Made by a program: the position numbers and the translations under genes. The notes below the pieces were generated by a model. The model made no database searches, had not been told where the DNA came from, and saw only the letters and a program-made list of their open reading frames with translations. Of a stretch of DNA of 43,837 nt, positions 15,799 to 23,480 are shown one piece after another. How positions within the stretch are numbered: the stretch's first letter is position 1; every line of letters begins with the position of its first letter. The stretch is from the NCBI GenBank assembly GCA_005788035.1, contig SXZI01000047.1, positions 1 to 43,837 of the forward strand. The letters run 5' to 3'. This stretch comes from Bacteroidota bacterium (GTDB lineage Bacteria > Bacteroidota > Ignavibacteria > Kapaibacteriales > UBA961).

Positions 15799-17611
15799 TT
15801 TGTCTCCCTTGGTCCAGGATATTTGCGATCATTATAGTCATGCAGAACTTGCAATGGTTTATACAGAATATCTGCGTGGTCAAGTTCTGATCCACTCATC
15901 ACATCCTGCTTTGCAAGATTTCATCGACGGTGCAAAACAAACCGAGACCCCTGAAAAGATTGTGATTGCGATGCTGTATGCTACAATTGTAGTACAAACG
16001 GATCTTGCCGAAGCACTATTGCAATATCTACATAAACCAGTTTATGCCATCTTGGAAACAGTAGTTTGGCGTGGATCTTGCCAAGCTGTTCAATCTTCTT
16101 CAAAAGATCGCGATGAAATAACCACGATTCAATATTCAGAAGATTCAGTCTTGCCATCAATGGCAATCGCAAAACCTGAATATTCATTACTTGCTCTGGA
16201 TGAGCTGACTCCACCACTTCTGCGAAGAGTACAAACATCGAAAGCACCTAAATTCCAAAATGTTTGGTTTACACTGCCGCCATTATTAAAACTTGCTTTC
16301 AGAGAAATAATGGAAGCACCGATTTCAGCTCTTCCATCAACTTCATCAGAACTTCCAAAAGCCCCTAAAGGCGGATGGTGCGTTTATGAATCAGAGCATA
16401 GATTACCCGAAATCATCAAAGATCTGATTCCGAGAATCAGGACCGATTTTTATATCGAAGAATGTTCATCACCAAATTCATTGCAAAGAAAGAAGACAAA
16501 ATCTTTGATTTCGATGTATTCCCTTCCCGAACTATATCCTGATCAACGTGAATTTGACACAATTCAAACCTCCGCTCTCATTTGGTTATTGTTGCATGCA
16601 CCCGATGATACAACCATTGCAACAGGTTCCGGAATAGATGTAACCCGTGCATGTTATGAATTACTTGTGAAGAATACATTACCCATCAAAGACTATCTCC
16701 TGCATTTTCTACATGACAATCATACTAAAAACAATCTGTCATCCATTTGTGCAGGAATCCCCCATTTGCTTGACTTGTTCCCAAAACAAGGGTGGATGAA
16801 TATAGAGTCTTTGATTGACTCACTTATCGTGCATGAACAGCTACCCCCCTTTTATCCCGAATTACCGGCGAAAGAAGAAGCGGCTTATCTAAATCTGTCA
16901 ACCTATGATAAACCCCCGGTAGATCCTCTCACCTATCGTGAGGCAATCTATCCATCATTGATAAGAGGCATATTAGGCCTACTTGGTTCATTGGGAATGC
17001 TTGATTTTCTTGGAAATAAACCAACAAATCATCACTATCAATTGAAAGGCTTCACCTTCCTTTCTCCATGGGACGGCTTGGCATATGCAAGAATCACTGA
17101 ATTGGGTTTGATTTTCCTTGGAAAACAAAGTGAAGATATCATAACAAAGTCCACACAGGAAGAAGATCCATATCTACTCGATCCCGAGCGACTCATGATC
17201 ACAGTACGTGGCACAGCTGCTCATAGGCAATTGGCTCTCACTCAATTTGCTCGTAGAATCAGCGGACAATTTTTCCAAGTAGATTCAACAATATTCACCA
17301 AAGGATGTCACTCTGTACGAGACATCCAACAACGAATACAGCAATTCAAAAGCATCATCAGACAAGACCTTCCTGATAATTGGGAACAATTTTTCGAAAA
17401 TATGATCGACAAAGCAAATGCGCTCATCCCCGAACCTGCAGCGCTAGTGTTCAAATTGAAAGATCAATCCGAATTGGCCCAAATTTTCGCAACAGACCCA
17501 GAGTTAAGACTCATAACCAAAAGAGCAGAAGGGTTCCGCATCATCGTCAATAGATCCGATATCCCGAAACTGAAACAGCGTTTGGGAGAACTCGGTTATT
17601 TTATTGATTAA
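15782..17611 (+). CDS. Unknown 609-aa partner of the SNF2 ATPase, helicase-associated-like C-terminus
   Basis: The ATG at 15782 has a GGAGAGAC ribosome-binding site inside the SNF2 gene, which it overlaps by 17 bp. No characterised domain is certain. The last 175 residues resemble, in order, elements of the XPB/Ssl2-type helicase-associated (Helicase_C_3-like) module: a winged-helix ending YARITELGLIFLGK near 434, the strand LLDPERLMITV, a helix HRQLALTQFARRISG, DIQQRIQQFKSII, and a terminal FATDPELRLITKRAEGF with SDIPKLKQRLGELGYFI. This match is by eye and distant. The N-terminal two thirds is mostly helical and unassigned. The tight coupling argues that it works with the SNF2 motor. There is no signal peptide or membrane segment. 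Confidence 0.75.
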   Translation: MIIQDDLSPLVQDICDHYSHAELAMVYTEYLRGQVLIHSSHPALQDFIDGAKQTETPEKIVIAMLYATIVVQTDLAEALLQYLHKPVYAILETVVWRGSCQAVQSSSKDRDEITTIQYSEDSVLPSMAIAKPEYSLLALDELTPPLLRRVQTSKAPKFQNVWFTLPPLLKLAFREIMEAPISALPSTSSELPKAPKGGWCVYESEHRLPEIIKDLIPRIRTDFYIEECSSPNSLQRKKTKSLISMYSLPELYPDQREFDTIQTSALIWLLLHAPDDTTIATGSGIDVTRACYELLVKNTLPIKDYLLHFLHDNHTKNNLSSICAGIPHLLDLFPKQGWMNIESLIDSLIVHEQLPPFYPELPAKEEAAYLNLSTYDKPPVDPLTYREAIYPSLIRGILGLLGSLGMLDFLGNKPTNHHYQLKGFTFLSPWDGLAYARITELGLIFLGKQSEDIITKSTQEEDPYLLDPERLMITVRGTAAHRQLALTQFARRISGQFFQVDSTIFTKGCHSVRDIQQRIQQFKSIIRQDLPDNWEQFFENMIDKANALIPEPAALVFKLKDQSELAQIFATDPELRLITKRAEGFRIIVNRSDIPKLKQRLGELGYFID

Positions 17612-17640
17612 AAATATTTTTTACTCTATTATAATTTTAT

Positions 17641-17648
17641 TAACTTTG
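17641..17648 (+). promoter_or_regulatory. Candidate promoter of the accessory block
   Basis: TAACTTTG fits the Bacteroidota -7 consensus TAnnTTTG and sits in a very AT-rich gap after the helicase pair, about 100 nt upstream of the preferred start at 17749. Transcription would begin near 17655. The -33 region is T-rich without a clear TTG. Confidence 0.4.
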
Positions 17649-17748
17649 TATCGTTAACACATGATATGAGTTTAAAACAATGCTCATATAGTTCGAAACT
17701 AAGATGAATCAGGGTTCTTTATTACGTTTATTTATTGGGGGTTATTCA

Positions 17749-18639
17749 ATGTCCACAAGATTTTTACATGCACTTGAACAAAGAGGCAATACACATTTTT
17801 CGGCTTTTATTGCTAATCTTTGCCATGATGCCCGAATTGCTTGGTATCCTTCGGCCGGTACTGATTTCAGACCATTGTTTTTTTTGGATGAGACATTTTA
17901 TGCTCAACATCCTTCCGATGGTAAAGCCGATCCGCTACAACCGGATATTTTTTTATATACTGATTATGATCTGATGAGCAAGCCATTTGAGGATGCGCTT
18001 TTTCATCAAGGCAATCCGGTGATTCATGAGGATGGCAGAACAAAAGTCACCCTCATGAACATAGAGCATCTAGGAAGATGTGAGTTTGCTCCCTATTCAG
18101 TGCATCAAGAACATGAAAGAAATAGTCATTATTTCAATCGGATCTTCTTTTTTCAAGTAAAGATTGAAAGCAGATTGGGAACATTTATCAAACCTGTTCT
18201 TTATGCTTTTTGCAATAATGAGCAAATCTGCTCAGAATTATTGATTCCAGTAAGAGCTACTGTGAGTCATGTGATTCATGTAAGGTATGGACATGGGTTT
18301 GGCGGAGCAAATTGTTCCGGACTTTGGATTCAGCATGTATTGCCATTGTTGAATTGCGAAGTGTACATTCACGACAAAATGGCTCATGATTCTGCAGCTG
18401 AACAAGTTGTGATAAGGCATTATGGAAATGTGATTCCTCAAAATCAAATTGCAACATTTGCAACCATTCGAACAATTGATGGGAAATGTTGGTCTGATTC
18501 ACGGAAAATAGTATGGCAATTGGTTGAAAGAGACAAACATGCAAACATTATCTATCATTATAATCGTGAATTAAGAGAACTCAGATTGCGAACTCGAATG
18601 ATAATGAAAAATCAAAGAATGTATAATTTTTTAGTGTAA
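17749..18639 (+). CDS. Unknown protein with WYPSAG-x-DFR motif
   Basis: The product is 296 aa from the ATG at 17749, chosen because GGGGG lies 7 nt upstream; an in-frame ATG at 17704 would add 15 residues without a clear ribosome-binding site. I cannot assign a function. Near the N-terminus are FSAFIANLCHDARIAWYPSA and then GTDFRPLFFL, a motif I associate with uncharacterised bacterial proteins in variable regions. Later, RYGHGFGGANCSGLWIQ forms a glycine-rich conserved-looking stretch. Several tyrosines, histidines and acidic residues could make an active site, but no known catalytic triad is evident. There is no signal peptide. It leads a block of four unknown genes with AT-rich composition. 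Confidence 0.7.
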   Translation: MSTRFLHALEQRGNTHFSAFIANLCHDARIAWYPSAGTDFRPLFFLDETFYAQHPSDGKADPLQPDIFLYTDYDLMSKPFEDALFHQGNPVIHEDGRTKVTLMNIEHLGRCEFAPYSVHQEHERNSHYFNRIFFFQVKIESRLGTFIKPVLYAFCNNEQICSELLIPVRATVSHVIHVRYGHGFGGANCSGLWIQHVLPLLNCEVYIHDKMAHDSAAEQVVIRHYGNVIPQNQIATFATIRTIDGKCWSDSRKIVWQLVERDKHANIIYHYNRELRELRLRTRMIMKNQRMYNFLV

Positions 18640-18644
18640 ATATC

Positions 18645-19301
18645 ATGTCAGGAAAAACGTATAACTCAAAAGAAATATGCGAGATGTTTAATATCTCTGC
18701 ACCTCGATTATTACAATTCAGAAAAGGACAATCAGTAAATGTAAAGACCTCAAAAGAGGGTGCCTTGAGAACATATAAATTCGAAGCACTTCTTGAAGAA
18801 GGACAGGATTGGTATTGGGATGGATCGGAAGTAGTTTTTAGACAATCATCTGTGACCAAATTAAGCAAGCGTAAGATTTACAATAAAAATCGAGATAATA
18901 ATGCTGAGCCAAAAGAAAGAAAAAAGAGGGAAAACAAAAAAGAGAATCTATTAAAGGAAGGTGAATACACTGTGCAAGAAATTGCTGATAGGCTTGATAT
19001 AACCGTCCAAAAGATTTATGCCTTACGTGACATAAGCTCCAACAAACCGGTTTCCTACAAAAATTATCTCATTCAAAATCAAGACTGGAGATATGATGAT
19101 GGAAAAGTGATTCTCCTGCAAACCGCCAAGGAAAAAATTAAAGGGTATATCGAATTATTGAAAGACAGAGAAGAAGTGCCAAAAGCAAAGCGTATCGCAA
19201 TTTTGATTGGTACAAAAGTATTTCATCTTACAGGTGAGGCAGCTTTTAGAGTTATTGATATCATAGAAGATGATCAAGCAAGAAGAAAAGTAAAACAGTA
19301 A
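18645..19301 (+). CDS. Tandem helix-turn-helix DNA-binding protein
   Basis: The 218-aa protein contains two copies of one module. Copy 1 (about 5-70) reads YNSKEICEMFNISAPRLLQF ... GQDWYWDGSEVVFRQ; copy 2 (about 107-165) reads YTVQEIADRLDITVQKIYAL ... NQDWRYDDGKVILLQ. Each begins with a MerR/excisionase-like helix-turn-helix (EI-x7-I-x3-x-[RK]) and ends with a QDW-[YR]-[WY]-D wing. A strongly basic linker (about 80-102, KERKKRENKKEN) joins them, and a helical tail follows. The arrangement suggests binding to a two-part DNA site as a monomer. It starts 5 nt after the previous gene, so the two are probably co-transcribed. The coding sequence is A-rich, which suggests transfer. The regulated genes are unknown. 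Confidence 0.75.
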   Translation: MSGKTYNSKEICEMFNISAPRLLQFRKGQSVNVKTSKEGALRTYKFEALLEEGQDWYWDGSEVVFRQSSVTKLSKRKIYNKNRDNNAEPKERKKRENKKENLLKEGEYTVQEIADRLDITVQKIYALRDISSNKPVSYKNYLIQNQDWRYDDGKVILLQTAKEKIKGYIELLKDREEVPKAKRIAILIGTKVFHLTGEAAFRVIDIIEDDQARRKVKQ

Positions 19302-19331
19302 TACATGTTATAATATTTAGGGGTTTACCTT

Positions 19332-19706
19332 ATGAATTCAAAAGAAGAAGCATTGTTATTCGAACTCGTATCGAGAAGTAATGGATATGGAGATGGCGTG
19401 GCATTATATCCATTTGAAAGCGTATTGAGAGATATGTTCGACAACAAAGTAGATGGCAAGCTTGCTATATACAGTTTGCAGAAGCAAGGAATTATTCAAA
19501 TCAATGAAAAGGCAGGATGGGATGAATTTCGCAAGAGAAGCAGCTTATATCCTGTATATATAGTTACAACAGATGGCTGGGAATATGCACTAAAGGCACG
19601 TGGCGAAGAATTGAAAATCAAAGAGAAGATTGAACAAGAATCACTGGACGACATAGATCTTCCGGATTTTTTGAAAGAAGATGACACGGATGAGCTGGAT
19701 GACTGA
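19332..19706 (+). CDS. Small acidic winged-helix-like protein
   Basis: This is a 124-aa protein of unknown function. The N-terminal KEEALLFELVSRSNGYGDGV, the helix DGKLAIYSLQKQGIIQIN and then VYIVTTDGWEYALKARGEEL follow the helix-helix-wing order of a winged helix, ending in the familiar TxxGxxyA-type strand-to-helix turn. The last 25 residues are very acidic (DDIDLPDFLKEDDTDELDD). Such a tail can mask or mimic DNA, or bind a basic partner; the preceding gene product has a highly basic linker, so an interaction is conceivable but is pure inference. Translation likely uses a GGGG run 8 nt before the ATG, like two neighbours. No signal peptide is seen. Confidence 0.62.
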   Translation: MNSKEEALLFELVSRSNGYGDGVALYPFESVLRDMFDNKVDGKLAIYSLQKQGIIQINEKAGWDEFRKRSSLYPVYIVTTDGWEYALKARGEELKIKEKIEQESLDDIDLPDFLKEDDTDELDD

Positions 19707-19734
19707 TTTTTTTAAGATTGTGTAGGGGGATTAC

Positions 19735-20166
19735 ATGGATTTTGACGACGTGATTGATGTCATAGGGTCATCATTTACTTTTCACATACCTGACACAGAA
19801 GGGTATTCCTATGACATAGGAGATGAAGAGAGAATTCTTGGGGAAAGTGATCCCGAAGCCACAAAAAAGTATGTTGATAATATGGTGCATGCAGACGGAT
19901 ACAGAAACATGATTCCGTCATTCTTAATCTTAAGTGAGAAGTTCACTTCCATTCAGCAAGTGAAGAGAGCTGCTTGTGCCGTTGTTCAATCATGTTATTA
20001 CATTGACTTCGGAGCACATCATATAACATGCGACAAAAAATCAATGACGATACGTTATGTAACTGTCGGAACAGCAATGTTTATAACAGGATCCATTACC
20101 CTTAGCGGTGCTCATTATGAGAAACTGTATCTTGAATATTTAGACTTTTTGGAAGAGAATAAGTAA
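19735..20166 (+). CDS. Unknown 143-aa protein
   Basis: I do not recognise this protein. It starts MDFDDVIDVIGSSFTFHIPD with an acidic N-terminus. A helical middle follows (SEKFTSIQQVKRAACAVVQSCYYIDFGAHHITCD), with closely placed cysteines and the pair HH. The end is beta-rich, RYVTVGTAMFITGSITLSG, with a final helix YEKLYLEYLDFLEENK. There is no signal peptide and no confident membrane segment. GGGGG 5 nt before the ATG is shared in style with the two other genes of this block, so they look like a unit of common origin. It is the last gene before a bidirectional terminator that ends the block. Confidence 0.6.
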   Translation: MDFDDVIDVIGSSFTFHIPDTEGYSYDIGDEERILGESDPEATKKYVDNMVHADGYRNMIPSFLILSEKFTSIQQVKRAACAVVQSCYYIDFGAHHITCDKKSMTIRYVTVGTAMFITGSITLSGAHYEKLYLEYLDFLEENK

Positions 20167-20200
20167 AAAAAGAGGCATTCATATTGAATGCCTCTTTTTT
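20165..20200. terminator. Bidirectional Rho-independent terminator
   Basis: The arms AGAGGCATTCA and TGAATGCCTCT pair perfectly around a tiny TAT loop, with A6 before and T6 after. The symmetry lets it end both the plus-strand unknown block and the convergent minus-strand acyl-CoA dehydrogenase gene, whose stop is at 20202. Confidence 0.92.
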
Positions 20201-20201
20201 A

Positions 20202-21368
20202 TCAATCCATCAATAACTGTCGAGCAATGACCAGTTTTTGCACTTCACTTGTGCCTTCTCCAATCGTCAGCAACTTAACATCACGATAAAACTTTTCAAC
20301 AGGATATTCTTTTATATATCCGTAACCACCATGAATTTGCACTGATTCTTCGGCAGCACGTACCGCAATTTCACTTGCATGTAATTTAGCTTGTGATGCT
20401 GCCAATGTAATACCTTGTCCATTGTCCTTCATCCATGCTGTTTTGTATGTGAGAAGTCTTGCCGCATCGATGTCCATGGCCATCTTCGCCAACTTGAATT
20501 GTATCGCCTGCATGTCTGCCAAGCGCTGATTGAATTGCTTGCGTTCGATAGAATACTTGAGTGATGCATTCAAAGCACCTTGCGCCAATCCCACTGAAAG
20601 AGCGGCAATTGAGATACGGCCTCCATCAAGAATTTGCAATGCCTGAACAAATCCCTCACCTTCATTTCCAATCAAATGTGAAGCCGGAACACGCACATTG
20701 TCAAATGTAAGCGAAGCTGTATCGCTACAACGCATTCCAAGTTTGTTTTCTTTCTTTGATGCATAAAATCCGGGCATGGATTTATCAATCGCAAAAGCTG
20801 AAATGCCACGCTTCCCTTTTGTTTGATCTGTCACTGCCATAATTACCGCTATGTCACCGACATTACCATGCGTGATGAAATTCTTTGAACCATTGATGAT
20901 ATAATGATCGCCATCTTTAACTGCAGTCGTGCGGGTTCCACCAGCATCACTTCCTGCACTAGGTTCAGTCAATCCCCATGCACCCAATGTTTCACCGGTT
21001 GCCAAACGAGGAATATATTTTTGCTTGACATCTTCAGTTGCAAATTTCAGGATGTGATTTGTGCACAATCCATTGTGAGCGGCAACTCCTAATGCCATTG
21101 CTGGACATACGCGTGCAATCTCTTCAACGATTACGGAATATTCCTGATATCCCAATCCACTTCCACCATATTCATGCGGTACAAGTATCCCAAGAAAACC
21201 GAGCTCACCAAGTTTATTGAAAATTTCATGGGGGAATTCTTGCGTTTCGTCAAAATGTAGAACATGAGGTGCTATTTCATTATCCGCAAATGAAGCTGCA
21301 ACATCTTTGATTGCACGGACTTCTTCCGAAAGGTGAAAATTGAGTGAAGAAGTTTCTGTATGTGACAT
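20202..21368 (-). CDS. Acyl-CoA dehydrogenase
   Basis: This is a 388-aa FAD-dependent acyl-CoA dehydrogenase of the short-chain/general type, catalysing alpha-beta desaturation of acyl-CoA in fatty acid or amino acid breakdown. The signatures are WGLTEPSAGSDAGGTRTTA (flavin/substrate), GSKNFITHG, the subunit-contact FNQRLADMQAIQFKLAKM, QIHGGYGYIKEYPVEKFYRD and the catalytic glutamate in IGEGTSEVQKLVIARQL, placed as in butyryl-CoA dehydrogenases. Length and domain order are normal, and the chain-length preference cannot be read. It has its own candidate promoter (TAATTTTG at 21403-21410) and a shared terminator downstream. No thiolase, hydratase or ETF genes lie nearby. Confidence 0.95.
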   Translation of the reverse strand: MSHTETSSLNFHLSEEVRAIKDVAASFADNEIAPHVLHFDETQEFPHEIFNKLGELGFLGILVPHEYGGSGLGYQEYSVIVEEIARVCPAMALGVAAHNGLCTNHILKFATEDVKQKYIPRLATGETLGAWGLTEPSAGSDAGGTRTTAVKDGDHYIINGSKNFITHGNVGDIAVIMAVTDQTKGKRGISAFAIDKSMPGFYASKKENKLGMRCSDTASLTFDNVRVPASHLIGNEGEGFVQALQILDGGRISIAALSVGLAQGALNASLKYSIERKQFNQRLADMQAIQFKLAKMAMDIDAARLLTYKTAWMKDNGQGITLAASQAKLHASEIAVRAAEESVQIHGGYGYIKEYPVEKFYRDVKLLTIGEGTSEVQKLVIARQLLMD

Positions 21369-21402
21369 AGATTATTTTCCAAATGTTTTGGTGAAAGGAA
21401 GA

Positions 21403-21410
21403 CAAAATTA
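21403..21410 (-). promoter_or_regulatory. Candidate -7 element of the acyl-CoA dehydrogenase gene
   Basis: TAATTTTG on the minus strand matches TAnnTTTG; a TTG occurs 23 nt upstream, slightly longer than the usual 19-21. Transcription would start about 29 nt before the ATG. Confidence 0.42.
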
Positions 21411-21455
21411 CGAAATATTGCCCATGAACTTGTCAATCTATTTATGCCAATATCT

Positions 21456-22508
21456 TTAAATCTTCAAAGAGAATGATATTGTAGTACCCTCTCCCTGAAT
21501 ACTTTCCACAAGCGGTGTGGTTTGATGGGCTTCCAAAATATGCTTAACGATTGCAAGGCCCAATCCTGTTCCCCCGACTGCCCTTGACCGATCTTTGTCA
21601 ACCCTGTAAAAACGCTCAAATATTCTGTCCTTATGCTCCTCTGCAATGCCAATGCCGGTATCCCGAACCGAAATCTTTACCACTGAGGTATTCAATTCCA
21701 ATTCGACTGTGACGCTTCCACCTGGCTTATTGTATTTCATTGCATTCTCTACAAGATTCGTAAGCGCTTGTGAAAGACGTTCTTTGTCACCATAGACTGA
21801 TACTTCTTCCTGTTCAAATATAGTCTTGAGTTCTACTTTGTATTGCTGAGCTTGATATTCAAGTGAATGCAAAACATCCTGAATCATTTCAACTACATTG
21901 AAATAACGATAACTCATTCTCATTTCGCCGGATTCAATTTTTGAGATGTCAATCAAATCCGACAATAACAGATTGAGTCTTACCGCATTTGCATGTGATC
22001 TCTCAATGAATTTTCTCCTAACGGTAGGATCATCCAAAGCTCCATCCAATAGTGTTTCCAAATATCCTTGAATGGAAAATATTGGTGTTCGCAATTCATG
22101 AGAAACATTTCCTAGAAATTGACTGCGGACTTGTTCTAGTTTTTTTAATTCAGAGATGTCTTTTGATGATTTTTCGGCCAATCCATTGAATGCCTCCGAC
22201 AATTCTGCGATTTCATGAGATGACAACTTAGCAGAATTAACCCTTGCTGAAGAAATACCACCAACAAAACTATTCATGGTTTCAATCACTTCTTGGAGCG
22301 GAATTGTGATGCTCTTACGGAAGATGAACCTCATCAATAACCATACAACCATATTAGAAGCTATCCACGCAAGCAGTAATATGGGAATTACTTGAGAGTA
22401 AATCCCAAACACATTTAAAATGATTCCGATGATGATGAAAGAAAACGTTAACAGCAGGAATGCTGAAGCACGCAGGGTTTTCTCTATGGGTCCTTTTACG
22501 TTTACCAT
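21456..22508 (-). CDS. Membrane sensor histidine kinase (PhoR-like)
   Basis: This is a 350-aa transmembrane kinase with two adjacent hydrophobic segments (about 14-37 and 40-60) separated by only a few residues, so there is almost no periplasmic sensor. A HAMP-like linker follows (about 63-115). The HisKA box is FLGNVSHELRTPIFSIQGYLE with phospho-acceptor H137. The ATPase domain shows the N box NLVENAMKYNKPGG, G1 DTGIGIAEEHKDRIFERFYRVD and G2 GTGLGLAIVKHI. The sequence around the histidine is typical of PhoR/WalK kinases. No response regulator is adjacent; the PhoB-like regulator at 37185 is a possible partner by family only. It follows mutY by 12 nt on the same strand. Confidence 0.93.
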   Translation of the reverse strand: MVNVKGPIEKTLRASAFLLLTFSFIIIGIILNVFGIYSQVIPILLLAWIASNMVVWLLMRFIFRKSITIPLQEVIETMNSFVGGISSARVNSAKLSSHEIAELSEAFNGLAEKSSKDISELKKLEQVRSQFLGNVSHELRTPIFSIQGYLETLLDGALDDPTVRRKFIERSHANAVRLNLLLSDLIDISKIESGEMRMSYRYFNVVEMIQDVLHSLEYQAQQYKVELKTIFEQEEVSVYGDKERLSQALTNLVENAMKYNKPGGSVTVELELNTSVVKISVRDTGIGIAEEHKDRIFERFYRVDKDRSRAVGGTGLGLAIVKHILEAHQTTPLVESIQGEGTTISFSLKI

Positions 22509-22520
22509 ATTGAGGCACTA

Positions 22521-23414
22521 TTATGATGCAATGGATACAATGTTAGTTTGCATGTCGTATTCTATCAGACTGTCTTTTACCAATGCAGGTATAATCGTTT
22601 GATCGAACCAAAGTATGTCCTGGTCATTCACTTGCTGTTCAATGACTGCAGATAAGAGCAATTCTTTGCTTTCGGCAAAGGATGGTCGATTTCGAAGACA
22701 CTCGACAGTTCTTCCTCGCCATATTCTATTCGGCACATCTCTATGCGATGGTTCTTTTCTTTTTATCTTTTTTACATCCATGTTCACTTGAAATGCCGAT
22801 TTGCAATGCATGTTTAGCGGGCATGCATTGCATTGTGCATGATGTGCCTTGCACAAACTTGCTCCTATATCCATCAGTGCTTGATGCCATTCCGATGCAT
22901 TGCCTCTGGGATATATTTGATCTGCAAAGATTGCAATCATGCTTTTATTGGCATCAGCAGGATTGCTTATTCCCATCATTCTGGAATAAATTCTATAAAT
23001 GTTCACATCAATTATTGCTATGTCTTTGCCATGAGCAAATGCCATAATTGCCGAAGCTGTATAGGGTCCGATTCCGGGCAATGAAATCAATTGATCATAC
23101 ATATCCGGAATAATGCCTCCAAATTTCTCAACTATTGTCAAAGCACACTCTCTCAAACGCAATGCTCTATTGTTATATCCCAAACCTTGCCATGCCAAAA
23201 TAATTTCTTGTTTTGTTGTTTTGGACAAAGCCTGGATGTTTGGATATCGCTCGATGAATGCAGGGAAACGATCAGCAATTCTTTGCGTTTGCGTTTGTTG
23301 CAACATATATTCCGAGATGAGAACATGATATGGTTCTGGGTTAGCATATCTCCAAGGAAACATGCGCGCTTCCCTTGCATACCATTCCAACAGAGTTCGA
23401 TGTACTTCAATCAT
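22521..23414 (-). CDS. mutY: A/G-specific adenine glycosylase MutY, without NUDIX-like domain
   Basis: This is a 297-aa HhH-GPD base-excision enzyme removing adenine opposite 8-oxoguanine. Features are E35 in ISEYMLQQTQ, the helix-hairpin-helix LPGIGPYTASAI (112-123), the catalytic D136 in IIDVNIYRI, and the [4Fe-4S] cysteines C188, C195, C198 and C204 (C-x6-C-x2-C-x5-C). The usual NUDIX-like 8-oxoG recognition domain of about 350-aa MutY is missing; instead about 75 residues begin DVPNRIWRGRTVECLR. Y119 in the hairpin also occurs in thermophilic MutY and MIG-type thymine glycosylases, so mismatch specificity is slightly uncertain. The kinase gene follows closely. Its 5' end is shielded by the upstream lipoprotein gene's terminator. 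Confidence 0.87.
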   Translation of the reverse strand: MIEVHRTLLEWYAREARMFPWRYANPEPYHVLISEYMLQQTQTQRIADRFPAFIERYPNIQALSKTTKQEIILAWQGLGYNNRALRLRECALTIVEKFGGIIPDMYDQLISLPGIGPYTASAIMAFAHGKDIAIIDVNIYRIYSRMMGISNPADANKSMIAIFADQIYPRGNASEWHQALMDIGASLCKAHHAQCNACPLNMHCKSAFQVNMDVKKIKRKEPSHRDVPNRIWRGRTVECLRNRPSFAESKELLLSAVIEQQVNDQDILWFDQTIIPALVKDSLIEYDMQTNIVSIAS

Positions 23415-23422
23415 TTACACTT

Positions 23423-23461
23423 TAAAAAACAAAGGCACTTCGTAAACTGACGAAGTGCCTT
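23423..23461 (-). terminator. Rho-independent terminator after the lipoprotein gene
   Basis: On the minus strand AAGGCACTTCGT pairs perfectly with ACGAAGTGCCTT around a 6-nt loop, followed by TGTTTTTT. It stands between the lipoprotein stop and the mutY start. Confidence 0.92.
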
Positions 23462-23480
23462 GAATATGTTCATTGTTTCA

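Noticed and set aside
17629-17634. TATAAT in the gap before the unknown block as a classical sigma-70 -10 box
   Set aside because: There is no TTGACA-like element at 16-18 nt, and the nearby TAACTTTG fits the host-type consensus better.
17612-20201. Attachment-site repeats flanking the accessory block
   Set aside because: I compared the gaps on both sides and saw no shared direct repeat; no integrase or adjacent tRNA is present.
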